From contig BDIU01000291.1 of assembly GCA_002118135.1 (NCBI GenBank), forward strand, positions 1 through 32,796: a stretch of 32,796 bases of DNA, given 5' to 3'. Both the position numbers and the translations under genes were made by a program. Source of the stretch: Trebouxia sp. TZW2008. Its lineage: Eukaryota; Chlorophyta; Trebouxiophyceae; Trebouxiales; Trebouxiaceae. The notes below the pieces were generated by a model. That model was given only the letters and a program-made list of their open reading frames with translations, did not search any database and was not told the origin of the DNA. This document shows positions 21,389 to 31,783 of this stretch, piece after piece. The number at the start of each line of letters is the position of its first letter. Positions within the stretch are counted from its first letter, which is position 1.

Positions 21389-22360
21389 CACGCCTGTAAT
21401 GCACGGCTGCTGCGTACGTTTGGGCGGCGTCCACAAATCCAGACCTCGATCCAACACGAAGTGCAGGGGTTTCCGGCTTTGTCCCCCTTGCGGGGCGACA
21501 TCTGGGGTGAGATCATCCCCACTTCCCTGGACCCCAAAGCTCGCAGGGCAGAAGGCCATGCCCGGTCGCCCTGGTGAAACGCTGATACGCCCTAGTACTG
21601 ACACGACTTCATGGTTCGCCAGTCACTATCACTTCTTAGCATGGCAAACTCTTGCCCAGTCTCACGCACAGGTGCGTTTGAAAATTGTGGATGTGCCAAT
21701 ATTTGTTACTTATATGTGACAACCTTATAAGACACCCAACACAGGGGCCACAGGACATCATTCAAAGTCGTCATCATGCAAAGTCAAATGCCATCAATCA
21801 ATGCAGTACTGTCCTGATTTGCTGACAACAAAAACCACTCACGAGGCTATTTCAGCACTTTTTGATGCGAGTCAACGTTCTCAACAGAATCTGACCATAA
21901 ATAACGTCTATTCACGCACCAGCGTGTTGCATGACTTCAGCTTACTTTCGAGCTTCACTGATCCCAATTGCAAACACTCTGATGTAGCAGCGCTGCTGAA
22001 ATTTACACTGGCAATAGAAGCATCTCAGTATACAGACTTTTTGAAGCAGCTGATCCTTTGACAGCTAGCGCTGCTATAGTCTGAGCTGAAGTCAAATATG
22101 GTTCATCGCGTCAGATGTTTGCATGCTGTTCACAGTCAGGACTTAGCTGCACAAGCTTGCAATGGACCTTGGACTGTCACAATACTGGACTTTGCCTTGG
22201 TTTACATATTTCCTATGTCTGCCGATGACCTTCTGGGTTGCAGAAGAAGCTGACCATGATCCAAGTCCTAACTGAACCCCCCCTCATTGCATGGATATAT
22301 TTGGGTAATTACACTGCAAACTCTAGTCTAGCTCAAGCACAACATATCACAGAGAGAGAT
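21389..22360. other. Intergenic region upstream of the SGNH gene
   Basis: This is about 970 bp between the start of the SGNH gene and the stop of the glycosyltransferase, both on the minus strand. The first 200 bp (21389-21600) are GC- and CpG-rich and should contain the SGNH promoter. The remainder is AT-richer with no recognisable gene. TTACA near 22310 (TGTAA on the minus strand) is a candidate poly(A) signal for the glycosyltransferase. Confidence 0.4.
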
Positions 22361-23375
22361 CTACATGTAAATTGGACAAAATATGGTATCACTGCTGTCA
22401 GCAGCAACAACTGGACAATGTTCTTGCATGATGTCACTGAACACAGAAGGGCGCGGAATGCACACATCTTTCCACATGTCGTGATAGACATGCACTGGCC
22501 AGAAGTCGTCGCTGTGATAGTCAAAGAGTCTTTTGCTGGGCAGACTGCTGAGAGTTAACACTGTATGTGCCCAGCTCAATGGAGCCAATGTAGTGACTGG
22601 CAAAAGTTCCACACCTTCACATTCTGATTTGGCTCTTCCAGGGATCATGCATGAAAGCCTAATAAACAGTGCTGACACCACACGAGGTCCATTGAATCCC
22701 CACACATTGCCATTGAATTCAAGCGCAAAGCTGCTCATGAGTAGCCACAGGAACGGATGTTGCGGAGGAAAATGCAAATAGGCATTATTCAGCCAGAAGT
22801 CTGGGCCACATTCCTCAATAGTGCATTGCATGGCCAAAGCGGCTTCAGACGAGAATAGTTTGTCTTGAAGGGGTATGAAGTCAAGGTCAAGATACAATCC
22901 ACCATTTTTGTATATAGCTGCCAGGCGCAGAGTATCAGCAATATTTTGCTCTCTGGAGGCTGCGGAGGTCAGTTCCGGCGAATCGAGCCAGTGCTGCAGA
23001 GGGGTGTCTGCAAGGCAGCTGGCTAGGTCTACGACCCGGCCTGGATTGGGCACAGCGGAAGGTCTGAGCAAACTGCTCAACGTTGTCCGTGAGCACGACT
23101 ACGCTGTCATTGCCATGTTTTATCATAGCGCTTTCCACCGCGCACCCAAGCCACGGTGTCCGAGCAGTTGCGCCGTGCAGCGCCGTAAAAATGCATTTAC
23201 TCCCAGTGTAGCCACACGCTGATTGCTTAATCGCGGCATTACCGGCAGTGCCCTGCAAAGGTTGTCGGGTGAACGTCTTGGCAGCTGCCTCGCTGAGGAT
23301 TAAGCGCGCCCACGGCCAAAGAAAAGCATACTGAGCTGCCACTACGTGGCCCTTTGGTCTGTGGCATGAATGCAT
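22361..23375 (-). CDS. GT32/alpha-1,4-glycosyltransferase-like protein with one frameshift
   Basis: The minus-strand frame from 23375 carries the N-terminal sugar-nucleotide fold (CIFTALHGATARTPWLG, then DSVVVLTDNVEQFA). The frame from about 23056 to TAG at 22361 carries the rest: LRLAAIYKNGGLYLDLDFI with the DxD metal/sugar-nucleotide motif, LNNAYLHFPPQHPFL, VWGFNGPRVV, and VHVYHDMWK near the end. This order matches the DXD-sugar-binding and alpha-1,4-glycosyltransferase conserved regions seen in Gb3-synthase-like and plant/algal relatives, which are Golgi enzymes adding a hexose to a glycan or lipid. The two parts lie in different frames with no room for an intron near 23057-23065, so there is a 1-nt shift (assembly error or recent decay). 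Start Met 23375 is tentative; no clear transmembrane anchor is seen. Confidence 0.75.
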
Positions 23376-23485
23376 CGAAGGCGCACCACGTCAAGCACTC
23401 GGTAGCTGGTGCAATCATCATGCTCAACGCAGGTACCCCTCAATTTAGCTGCACCGGTACCTGCGAAGCGAGGGCGGAGGGCGAT

Positions 23486-23509
23486 GGGGGTGGGGGCTGG
23501 GGTGGGGGG
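23486..23509 (+). promoter_or_regulatory. G-quadruplex motif upstream of the glycosyltransferase
   Basis: Four runs of 5, 5, 4 and 6 G are separated by loops of 1, 2 and 1 nt. This is a textbook intramolecular G4 motif with very short loops. It lies about 110 bp upstream of the glycosyltransferase start, in the CpG-rich 5' flank. Confidence 0.75.
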
Positions 23510-24735
23510 CAACGTCAATCAGTCATGAAAACGCAGTCCCGTCTAAAGACATGACTGGTCAGTAGACACCTGTTTCAGTAATGTGAGAGTTATCTGCAAG
23601 GCAAAAGTAATCACGATGACTGATACGCTGAACATCAATGCTGCAAAGATTGTGTGTTTAACAATATTGTCAAATTTAAATCAACAAGGGTCATTGAACA
23701 GAGTTTGATCTTCCCTCTAACTTTTGCTGCCTGGAACATCTGGAAAAGATTGTATACGATCCTGCTCGTGGTACTTGCGTTTCTTGTTACCAACTGCAAC
23801 ACGGTATCATTTGCAAAGGCTTCTGCTAATACATAATGTGTCCAACATGTCCTGTTGCTGATCCTTGTCAAGATCATCCTTTGATCGACTGCCAGTTGCG
23901 CTCCTTGCTTGCCGCAACTAAGCACAATGTGCATGTTGGCTTCTCATGCAAGCCGCACTCCGAGCCTGGCTGCCCTGCTCATGTTTGTGCACCACTGTGC
24001 TGACGCACGAAGGGTGCAGCAGTAAAGTCATCCTGACCTTGTGCCTGAGAGCTGTTGTGTTTAGGTAACGTGCCTATGTCCTTCCTTTGTAGCAGAGGTT
24101 CTGCTGTGTATCTTCCTGTTGTAGTCATGTGTTTCCGCATTGAGGCCTGAAAAGATGTTCTCTAGGTGTGCGCGGCAACAAGCTCGGTTGAAGTGCTCAA
24201 TCCCCTTCTCAGTCTGAACAGTCGAACTGCCTCAGGCATGTGATTTCATGTGTCGACTTTGACTGGCAACAAGCCGTATGACTTCAGTTTCTGCAGGCTT
24301 TCTTGCTGAGTACTGCAGGAATTTTTCAGGAGTCGGCATTGTATGAGCAGGTGAAGGCAGCAACTCACAGTGATGTTGCAGTCAATGGCTACCAGCCTAT
24401 CATAATTTGACTTCTGATGCAAAACAGAGCGCCTTGAATAGCAAGCTTGCAAACAAGCTGAAGCAAGTAGGGGCACATGCTATGTGCATGCAAATGCTGG
24501 CTCAAATCTCCCAGAAAGCCTGCACGGTGCTCCATTAAGCGTAAATTTGCTTTGGTACTGAATTGATTTTTAAAGCATCACAAAACAGCAGACACAGGGC
24601 ACAGGCTCCAGCCTGATGCTGTGTTGTGTTGAAGCTAAATGCACTTTTTGACAATCCCTCCTTGGCACATGTGCTTTTGCGCATGCAAAGGATTGGTAAA
24701 TGTGGTACATTATTCATGTGCTGCATGGGTGGCAG
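23510..24735. other. Unknown, about 1.2 kb
   Basis: No recognised domain is present. If the terminal exon at 24736-24903 is real, its upstream exons should lie here, reading away from the glycosyltransferase promoter. None could be identified with confidence. Confidence 0.3.
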
Positions 24736-24903
24736 GGCATTTTAGCAAACGCTTCAGCAGAAACAGCAGTGCCAGAAATTACACATGGGTTTGATGTAGA
24801 CATTGCAGCTCAGATTGTAGCTGAAACTAGAAACGGTCAGGACCCTTGTGCTTTTTCTCTAGGTGACGCTGATGCTGTGGCTGACACTGATATGCTGAAG
24901 TAG
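24736..24903 (+). CDS. Candidate terminal exon, acidic C-terminus, product unknown
   Basis: After acceptor GGTGGCAG a phase-0 block of 55 codons encodes GILANASAETAVPEI, then HGFDVDIAAQIVAETRNG, and a strongly acidic end (LGDADAVADTDMLK), with TAG at 24901-24903. Composition and acceptor suggest a real exon. The family is not recognised and no partner exon was joined. Confidence 0.35.
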   Translation, partial: GILANASAETAVPEITHGFDVDIAAQIVAETRNGQDPCAFSLGDADAVADTDMLK

Positions 24904-24935
24904 CCAAGTTGTAATATGTTTTCTGTCAGGCCAAT

Positions 24936-25011
24936 AGGTCTGAAGAGGAGCAATGTTATCTACAGCAATTGGTAGGTCTGAAGAGGAGCAATGGTATCTA
25001 TAGCAATTGTT
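24936..25011. repeat. Tandem duplication, two 38-bp units
   Basis: Units 24936-24973 and 24974-25011 both begin AGGTCTGAAGAGGAGCAATG and differ at three positions. It is a recent local duplication just downstream of the possible gene end at 24903. No function is evident. Confidence 0.9.
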
Positions 25012-25207
25012 ACCTACAAAATAAAATTATCGTCTGTGTGAAACGCGTACGATCAATATCCCTACGCTATACATTATTTGCTGATATATGTTTATCTCCA
25101 CTCTCAAGGCTTCGCCACATTTTTTTGGTCCAATTACTCCAGTTCCTTGTCTCAAATGTGTGCAGTGAAATCTTTCAGTAACTTTGAGGCCTACGAATTC
25201 AAGCTAA

Positions 25208-25459
25208 AATCACCCCCTTGGCAGCACCGCCCCCGGCCCCACGGGGTCATTCCAGCTGCGCCAGAACACCCCCTACAATTCACGTCGATGGGGGGAACAT
25301 GACAGCTCGGGGCCCTTCGTACGCCGGACCACGTGGGAGCAATCCCCCGAGATCAGGAATGAAACGGGGGCGCGATTGGCATGAAGCATGCTGGACTGGA
25401 GCAAAGTTTGTGACTTGGGCGTGCAGAGCGACTAGTTCAGCGCAAGAATATTTGCAAAC
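25208..25459 (+). promoter_or_regulatory. CpG-rich 5' flank of the root-cap-like N-half gene
   Basis: Base composition rises sharply to GC- and CpG-rich (for example GCACCGCCCCCGGCCCC at 25226-25242) just before the ATG at 25460. The same shift is seen at the other gene starts in the window. No individual site can be named. Confidence 0.35.
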
Positions 25460-26298
25460 ATGCTGTCCGCACTTGCTTTTGTTGCGGTATGCTGTCTCAC
25501 GTTGCAAGGCGCCTTTGGTGAGTGCTCGCACCGTAGCAAACTGTTCGCAACAGAGCTGCACCGCACGACGCTGACGGCACAACTAAGATTGCTTCGTTGC
25601 TTGATGCAGCTGATTATAACAGCGGCGCCTGCGGTGTCATCGGTGACAACTACGTTTGCGCCTCAGGCCTCCCCACGAACCCAGGTTGGTTGGATCAAGA
25701 TCGGACGATCTGTCTCACACCACGTGCCTGATCTCGCTCTTGATGTGTCTTACATGCGCGAATTGTGCTCTGCACATGCAGGCAATGGTCATCAAGCATG
25801 TCCCGAGACCAACCCCTACATTTGCTACACACCAGACGTGCCTTCAGGCGCCAGCCCATATGGCTGCTTCGTTGCACCAAACTGTCCCGGTGGGCGTCAA
25901 GCTGTTTTAGCGCACTGGCGGCGACAGGCGACCCCTTTCTTGAGGTACAACTCTCGACCGTCGCAAGTAGAAGAGGCTCTGGTGCGTTTGTGTGCCTGTC
26001 TCAGCCCTGAGTCCGTTGCCTTTTGACTTGCAGCGATACAGCATGCTTCAGCTTGAGGCAGCTTTGCAAGGCCACCCATGCGCAGTTTGTCCCTCGGTCG
26101 ACCTTGATACGTTGTGTTTCGCAGGGCTTTGATGGTCGCACTTTTGACTTCATGGGGGCCAAAGACCAGGTGTTCAACCTGATCACTCACTCGGACCATC
26201 AGCTGAACGCAGCCTTCATTGATGCTGAGTTTCCCGAATTTGTGAACGGCACCTTCATTGGAGCAGTTGGCATCTTGCACCGTAGCCACCAAGTTCAG
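25460..26298 (+). CDS. Root-cap/LEA-related secreted protein, N-terminal half
   Basis: Plus-strand exons 25460-25517, 25610-25684, 25782-25889, 25928-25944 and 26125-26298 can be joined in phase. The start ATG leads directly into a signal peptide (MLSALAFVAVCCLTLQGAF). Then come two Cys-rich segments (CGVIGDNYVCASGLP and CPETNPYICYTPDVPSG), GDPFLE, and GFDGRTFDFMGAKDQVFNL. The GDP-x-GFDG-x-x-F-x-F block opens the domain of plant Root_cap/LEA-related proteins and their many algal relatives, whose function is unknown. The joint before GDPFLE needs a 38-nt intron or a 1-nt frameshift. After the donor at 26299 (CAG|GTAGGC) no exon for the C-terminal half (HGVLGQT region) was found before the next gene. 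The gene is truncated, or its partner exons are those at 11673-12578. Confidence 0.62.
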
Positions 26299-26502
26299 GT
26301 AGGCTGTTTCCCTACACACTGTTGTGGCCATGTTTGTTGGCTTCTGAGTCTGAAGCACTTGTCAGCATTGAGGCAACAGGATAATACAAAATGCAAATGG
26401 GTGTGGTATTGGTGTGTATGTGGGGCATCAGCATATATTGGGGTGTTCCTTTGCCTGTTGCAATGATTTAAGGTTGGCAGCAAACTTAAGGACAGAAGGC
26501 AG

Positions 26503-26685
26503 TTAAAGTTTTTGTCTAGTTTTTGTCCTGTTTGGGGCTTTGGGGCTTTGGGGCTCCCTCAAGACGAGGGCATCGCGACGACGAAATGCCACGCCATTGA
26601 AGTGAGTTCTTTTTGCGCTGCCTATGCTGTCAAGCAGGAGTTTGCCAACAAGTACTGCAGCGACCGCAAACAAGAGAAAGTTCAT
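26503..26685 (-). CDS. Possible short membrane peptide
   Basis: From ATG 26685 a 60-codon minus-strand frame starts with a hydrophobic stretch (FLLFAVAAVLVGKLLLDSI) followed by a basic, Pro-rich tail. A CpG-rich region lies upstream, as at other gene starts, and the SGNH gene starts in the opposite direction at about 27230. The plus strand of the same DNA is also open and Cys-containing (26569-26718), so the coding strand is uncertain. No family is recognised. Confidence 0.2.
   Translation of the reverse strand: MNFLLFAVAAVLVGKLLLDSIGSAKRTHFNGVAFRRRDALVLREPQSPKAPNRTKTRQKL
26531..26554. repeat. Three tandem TTTGGGGC units
   Basis: The unit TTTGGGGC is repeated three times exactly. Three G4 runs with CTTT loops fall one run short of a full intramolecular quadruplex. 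The run lies at the end of the small minus-strand frame. Confidence 0.9.
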
Positions 26686-27229
26686 TGCTTGCAGCACTAC
26701 ATGTGGAATGCATTGTAGTGCTGACGGATCGACCTGTAATCTCGAGCAGAAGATTGTCCGATGCCAAAAAATGGTCAAAATTTGGTTGCCGGCCCCGGGG
26801 GAATCCGGGGGGTGGCAGGGGTTTGCATGAGGCGCAGCTCCTACATATATACAAGATATGTACAAGGGTACGTGCCCTTGCAAGAGGTTTTGCCGAGTGT
26901 GTTGATTGTCGTCTGTCTCGCAAAAAGCTCGAAAAGAGCTGCGGGGCGACTTTCGTCGCAGCACCGTGTGCATAGCTAATTTGCAAACCACGTCAAGACT
27001 GCATCAAACCGCCGGCAATATTTTGAGACCTCGACGCAGCGAATATTTCCAACCCGCCATCACGCCTGAGTAGAAAATTGTACACCGTGTTGTTGCTGCA
27101 GCTGCTGAATAACGGTCTGCAACAGCAGGTACTTCTCAGCAGGCTGCTTGGTCGATCTTCGCGCGCAGTCGGCACTCGAAGGCCCAAGCGCAACAGCAGT
27201 CAACTGCACTTACACCTCCCAATGCAAAC

Positions 27230-30200
27230 ATGGCTGCAGGCGTCTTCATGCTGGCGAGTGTGCTGTTGCAAACCGTGTAAAGGTTGTATTTAGTCAGCGT
27301 GCTAGTCTTGGAGGCCCTTAGCTCAGCAACCCCAAATGCTCTTTCAGACTTTCAGACAAAAAACTTGCGACTTTGAAAATTGCGTATGCTGTATTCCAGC
27401 CAGTCCTCTTGTTCGTACCACGCCTGCATGCACAGGTGCCAGCCTCTGCCTTTTGTGAAGCACCTGACAAGCCTGGACGGGCGCCCTGGTCCACTACTTA
27501 GCCTACAACAGACATCTCCTCACACAGCATGTAAAGATTTCAAGCACCTGTGCCTCTTCAGCATGCCCTCACTCACCACAAGGTCATTAGCTGAAAGTGC
27601 ACGCACTCAGATGAGAATGATGAGTCTGCCCAAATGCAATAATGCATTTGACGCAGCGTTTGACATTGGTGCTGATCAGCAAACATAATGCACCTGCCAG
27701 ATGCACCTATGTCTGTTTTGGGTCAGTGATGCACGTCACAGCTACTGTTCACTGACAGACAGCTTTCTGGGGCCAGACCCATCCGCCACTGTTTGTGCTG
27801 ATCAGAGCGGTGCGCCGAAATGGTTGCACAGAGATCCTTTTGATGCTGCCAGAAGCACAGGCAGCTCAGGGCATATCTTGGCACTACAGAGCACATGTTG
27901 AGGTTTTGTTGCAAGCTTTATCAAGTTGGCTTTCTGTCGCAAGCTCTGTTCCAGCCCGTGATGGACATGGCTAAGTAATGTGGTGCAGGACACTCTATTT
28001 TGCTGGTGCAATTGCTCTTCATGCCTACACCTATATGAGCATTTGCTGACTTGTGCACAATATGTGCAGGAAAAGCTGTCAAAATTGTCCTTCTAGGGCG
28101 TTCCGGGACATCTGTTTTGGGCTTAGAAACTCCAAACATTTCCTGGGCAGCTCATTTCTTCATATGGATCAAAACCAGATTTCCCAATCCAGATCACCAG
28201 CTCATCAACAATGCTACCAGAGGCGTCACCAGTGGCTTTGTGGCGCCTTGTTTGCACATATTTGTTCCAGCAGATGTTGATGGTTTTGTGCTTGAATGTG
28301 ACGTCAATGACGGCTGGCATGACACAGCAAATTTTGTGTTGCAACAGAATCTCAGAGTGATGGGATGACCACGTTCAGAGCCCTTCAAGGTAGCTACTGT
28401 ACTATGGCGCAGTCTTTGTGGATTGTCTTCTGACGCGAGGTCAAGAGTTCTTGGATGCCTTCAGCATGTTGGCAAAAGCAAAAGCAAGATTGGACTAGAG
28501 TTCAAAACATCAAGCATGAATCATGCCATCCTCATGCTTTTATCTGTTGCCCAAACAATCATGCATCGTGCTAACAGGTTGCTGTCGTTGCAGGCGGGTT
28601 TTGGGCATATGTTGCGGTCACCCATGGGATTGCAGGAGCAATCAGCTATGATCTACATGCATGTCTATGAAGGTGGAAAACCTTTTGGTCAAAACTTTTA
28701 CTGGGGAATATGACAACTCTTTTCTGTCTGACAGCATGTGTGGGATCAAGTCCCAACATCATGCACTTCTGTAGAGGACAAGCACGTCGCCAAAGCCAGT
28801 GCATTGCTATTCACAAAGAGGAGATACATTTTTAGGAGGCCATTGCATGCCATACGGCACAGAACACAGTAGCTGCCAAGCATTTATAAATGTGCTTCCA
28901 GTGATGATTTGGGTCCAAGCTCCTTGGTTGAATACATGGAAAGTCTCATCATCAAAGACTGTGACAGCTGCCCAAAGTCCTTGCCTTGTGCACTGTCTGC
29001 ACAGATCAGCTAGCATTGCACCACGCACTTGATTCACACGCTGGCTTTGCCCTTTGTGCGTGACACATTTTCTAAGGCTCTTGCTCTGCAAGGGCTTGCC
29101 CTCAAAGATGAGAAGGTATTTTGAATCATTCAGGGCACTCAAAATCTGAGAGTTTGCACTGCAATGTGTGTACAGGTATGGAAGACAAATATCAAACTAT
29201 ATTGGCCTACTACAAGCTGCTGTCTGTCTCAATGAGAAATAGCTTGCATCCAATGCTGATACAACATCCTGAACTGAATGCACACATCTGGCCACCACTC
29301 AATGACCATCCAACCTGTCTTGGCACCAGGTACAGTGACCTCTCCCTGTCACTTCTGCTTTGATCACAAAGAAAGCTGTCTTTATGTCAAACTGTCCTTA
29401 CAAAGAGGTACCACTGCAGTCAGAACGCAGTGACTGGTTCCCAGTTGCGTGGTGATTACATCATAAACGTCCTTACACCAAAACTTCTTTCATGAAGAAC
29501 TTGCTGTACACCTGTGCTGGGCTAAGTGTTGCCACACTGCATGCCTGTCACCTGCGATGTACATATGTCTTTGATGTGTATGCAGCTTTAGGTAGCGTGC
29601 TTTGGTACCTGTTTGCCCACTGCTTGTGCTGAGCAGCTTCTAGATACTGCTGCATGTGTGAAATATGATTTGTGGCTCTGACGTTGTGAGCATAATGTAT
29701 AGGTCCTCCATGAAATGCAAATGGCGCTTGCAGTCGCCAAGTGAGTGCCAACTCAAAGGGCCCAATATCCCTGCTGCTTGCAACATCTGGCCATCTTGTC
29801 TTGAGCATCACACTGTGGCAAACCTTTCTTCTGGATCGCAGAATGTTTGCAGACCTGATCATTGCATATATGATAAGACAATGCGCACAGTAAGTGCTCA
29901 GCTCTTGCAAATTGAGCTCATGCCACCTCCCATGTTCAAGAGCAATGACGGAAGTACATCCTCAGAGTGCTTCTTTAACCCCAACGACATGCAGCAGATC
30001 ATCTCACCAAGTCAGGTACTACAGACTTTGGCTGCATTCAATGGCCGCCTGTATCATTGTGAGCATATGAGCACAGCGTCTGCTGCTACTACCTGTTGCT
30101 GCTTGTTGTGGGCAAAGCACGCTGTAAGTATTTGCTGCTCACTTGCCTTGCAAGTGCTGCATGCACAGTTGGCACTCACCATGGAATATCGTTGTAATGC

Positions 30201-31783
30201 TGTTGTCACCTCAAATGCCTGCCAGATGGCTATACTATACTTGTTTGCCAATGACCAAAAGTCTTGTTTAGCACTTTTGTGACATGTACAGGTACGGCAC
30301 AGCCAAACCTGAATTGCGTATAACCTGTTAAGAAGTCCTATTGATAATGTGGATATCATTGCATGAGTTGCAAACAAGGTTTTGAGTCAGGGCACTCACA
30401 AATGCATGTAGGGTATTGTGTGGACAAATGAAGGCTCATCCATAAGTACCAGATTTGGCCATGTGGCATATGCTCCGCAAAGCAGCATCTTTGTTCAGGT
30501 AGAGGTTTACAGTACCTTCCCTTGTGAGGACTTTTGATGTAAGGACATTCTCAAGGTAAGGAAAAGGCAATTGGGGACCAATTGCACCCTGGCTGGAATG
30601 GTACCTTTTACTAAGGACAGCTCATTATGAGGATGACATTCTTTAGAATTAATGCAGTCATTACAAAGGAAAGTCACTGTACTGCATTCTTCTGTTCTCT
30701 CATGCATTGATGACACCTACCTATGTTAGCTGCTTGGGTGTCTGCACTTCAAGCTTGACTGCAAGTCAAGTGCTTCATATGAATTCATCATTCATTGAGA
30801 GCATTGGTATCATGCACATTGTGCTGCACAACATCTGTGTTGTTTGCAGCTTCTTTCCCCTTGGAATGAAATTCATCCATAACAGTTTGTGGGTAATCAC
30901 TTTGCATGTGACTGCGACTTGACAAATATGTCGATTCTTATTGTGATACAAAAACTCTCTTGCGCACATGACCTTGTTGCACAGACCTGGAGTCATCGTG
31001 AGATGACAGTCACCGCACTCAAGCACCCCTCCTTGCATATAGTTTGGCTGTCAGCAACTCAACAATAAGCAAGCTTCAGTAAGCTTTGCAGTCAGCTTAC
31101 TTACCAGCTATGAGCATATGAGAAATCTGGAGGTGTGCTGTGCCGCGGACTTGCAAGCCCAGCATGACTTGGTCTGAAGCCTGCTGGGCATTTCAGTACA
31201 TCAAGGTGCATACTGTATGCTGCTCTTGTTCAAGCTGGTTTCACTGCAAATTGCAAGCATGTGACAGATGATTCTGGAGCGTCTTATTTGCTATTGCATC
31301 TTGCCTAGTTGAGGTTTGGCCTGAACTGAGGGTCATCCTGCTGAAAGAAGCATTTCAGCGCTGTGTTTTTGCATTCACATGCATATGTGAGACTGCCAGG
31401 CCGCACATTAGTGACTGCTTGATTCAGTAGGATTGCTGACGATGTACCTAGAACCATCTTCAGCTACTGCCACTCTTGCTGCTGATCACTGTCAATCACG
31501 CAAAATCATGCTTCAAGTTGCATTTGTTACTGACAGCTTTGTTTACGATCATGTTTGATGCACCACGTTGACTTTGCCGCACAGTTGTGCTGCTGATATG
31601 ATTTTGCGGCTGATGCAGATCACCTTTGAAACAGAGCTTTGCACTGTACAGCTCACAGTCTCCAACAACTCTGACTGTTCAGCCAACAAGATGAAAGGCC
31701 TTGGATCGATGCTGTTTGCGACATTGAGTCTGCAGTCCCAAACACTGCTGGGCTGCTTCACAAGAGAACGTACGCCGAATTGA
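27230..31783 (+). CDS. Multi-exon SGNH-hydrolase-type protein with C-terminal extension
   Basis: Supported exons: 28070-28356, 28594-28687, 29176-29329, 29842-30015, 30412-30523, 31092-31171 and 31619-31783 (TGA). They join in phase except for an apparent missing base near 29890-29901. A likely signal-peptide exon (MAAGVFMLASVLLQT) is at 27230-27274; exons between 27275 and 28069 are unresolved. Family features in order: KIVLLGRSGTS (nucleophile block, GxS), NNATRGVTSG (block II), VLECDVND (block III Asn), NDHPTCLG (block V His), FADLIIAYMIRQ, MPPPMFK, VWTNEG, FGHVAYAP and LTSYEHM. This is the architecture of large secreted algal/plant SGNH proteins, presumed to act on acyl esters of glycans. 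The Asp usually three residues before the catalytic His is not in its usual place. Intron phases are mixed, unlike UER1. TTGTAAATA at about 32060 is a candidate poly(A) signal. Confidence 0.68.

Noticed and set aside
29890..29901. 12-nt intron GTAAGT...CAG in the large SGNH gene
   Set aside because: Far too short, and its removal does not restore the reading frame; a 1-nt consensus error or mutation explains the shift better.
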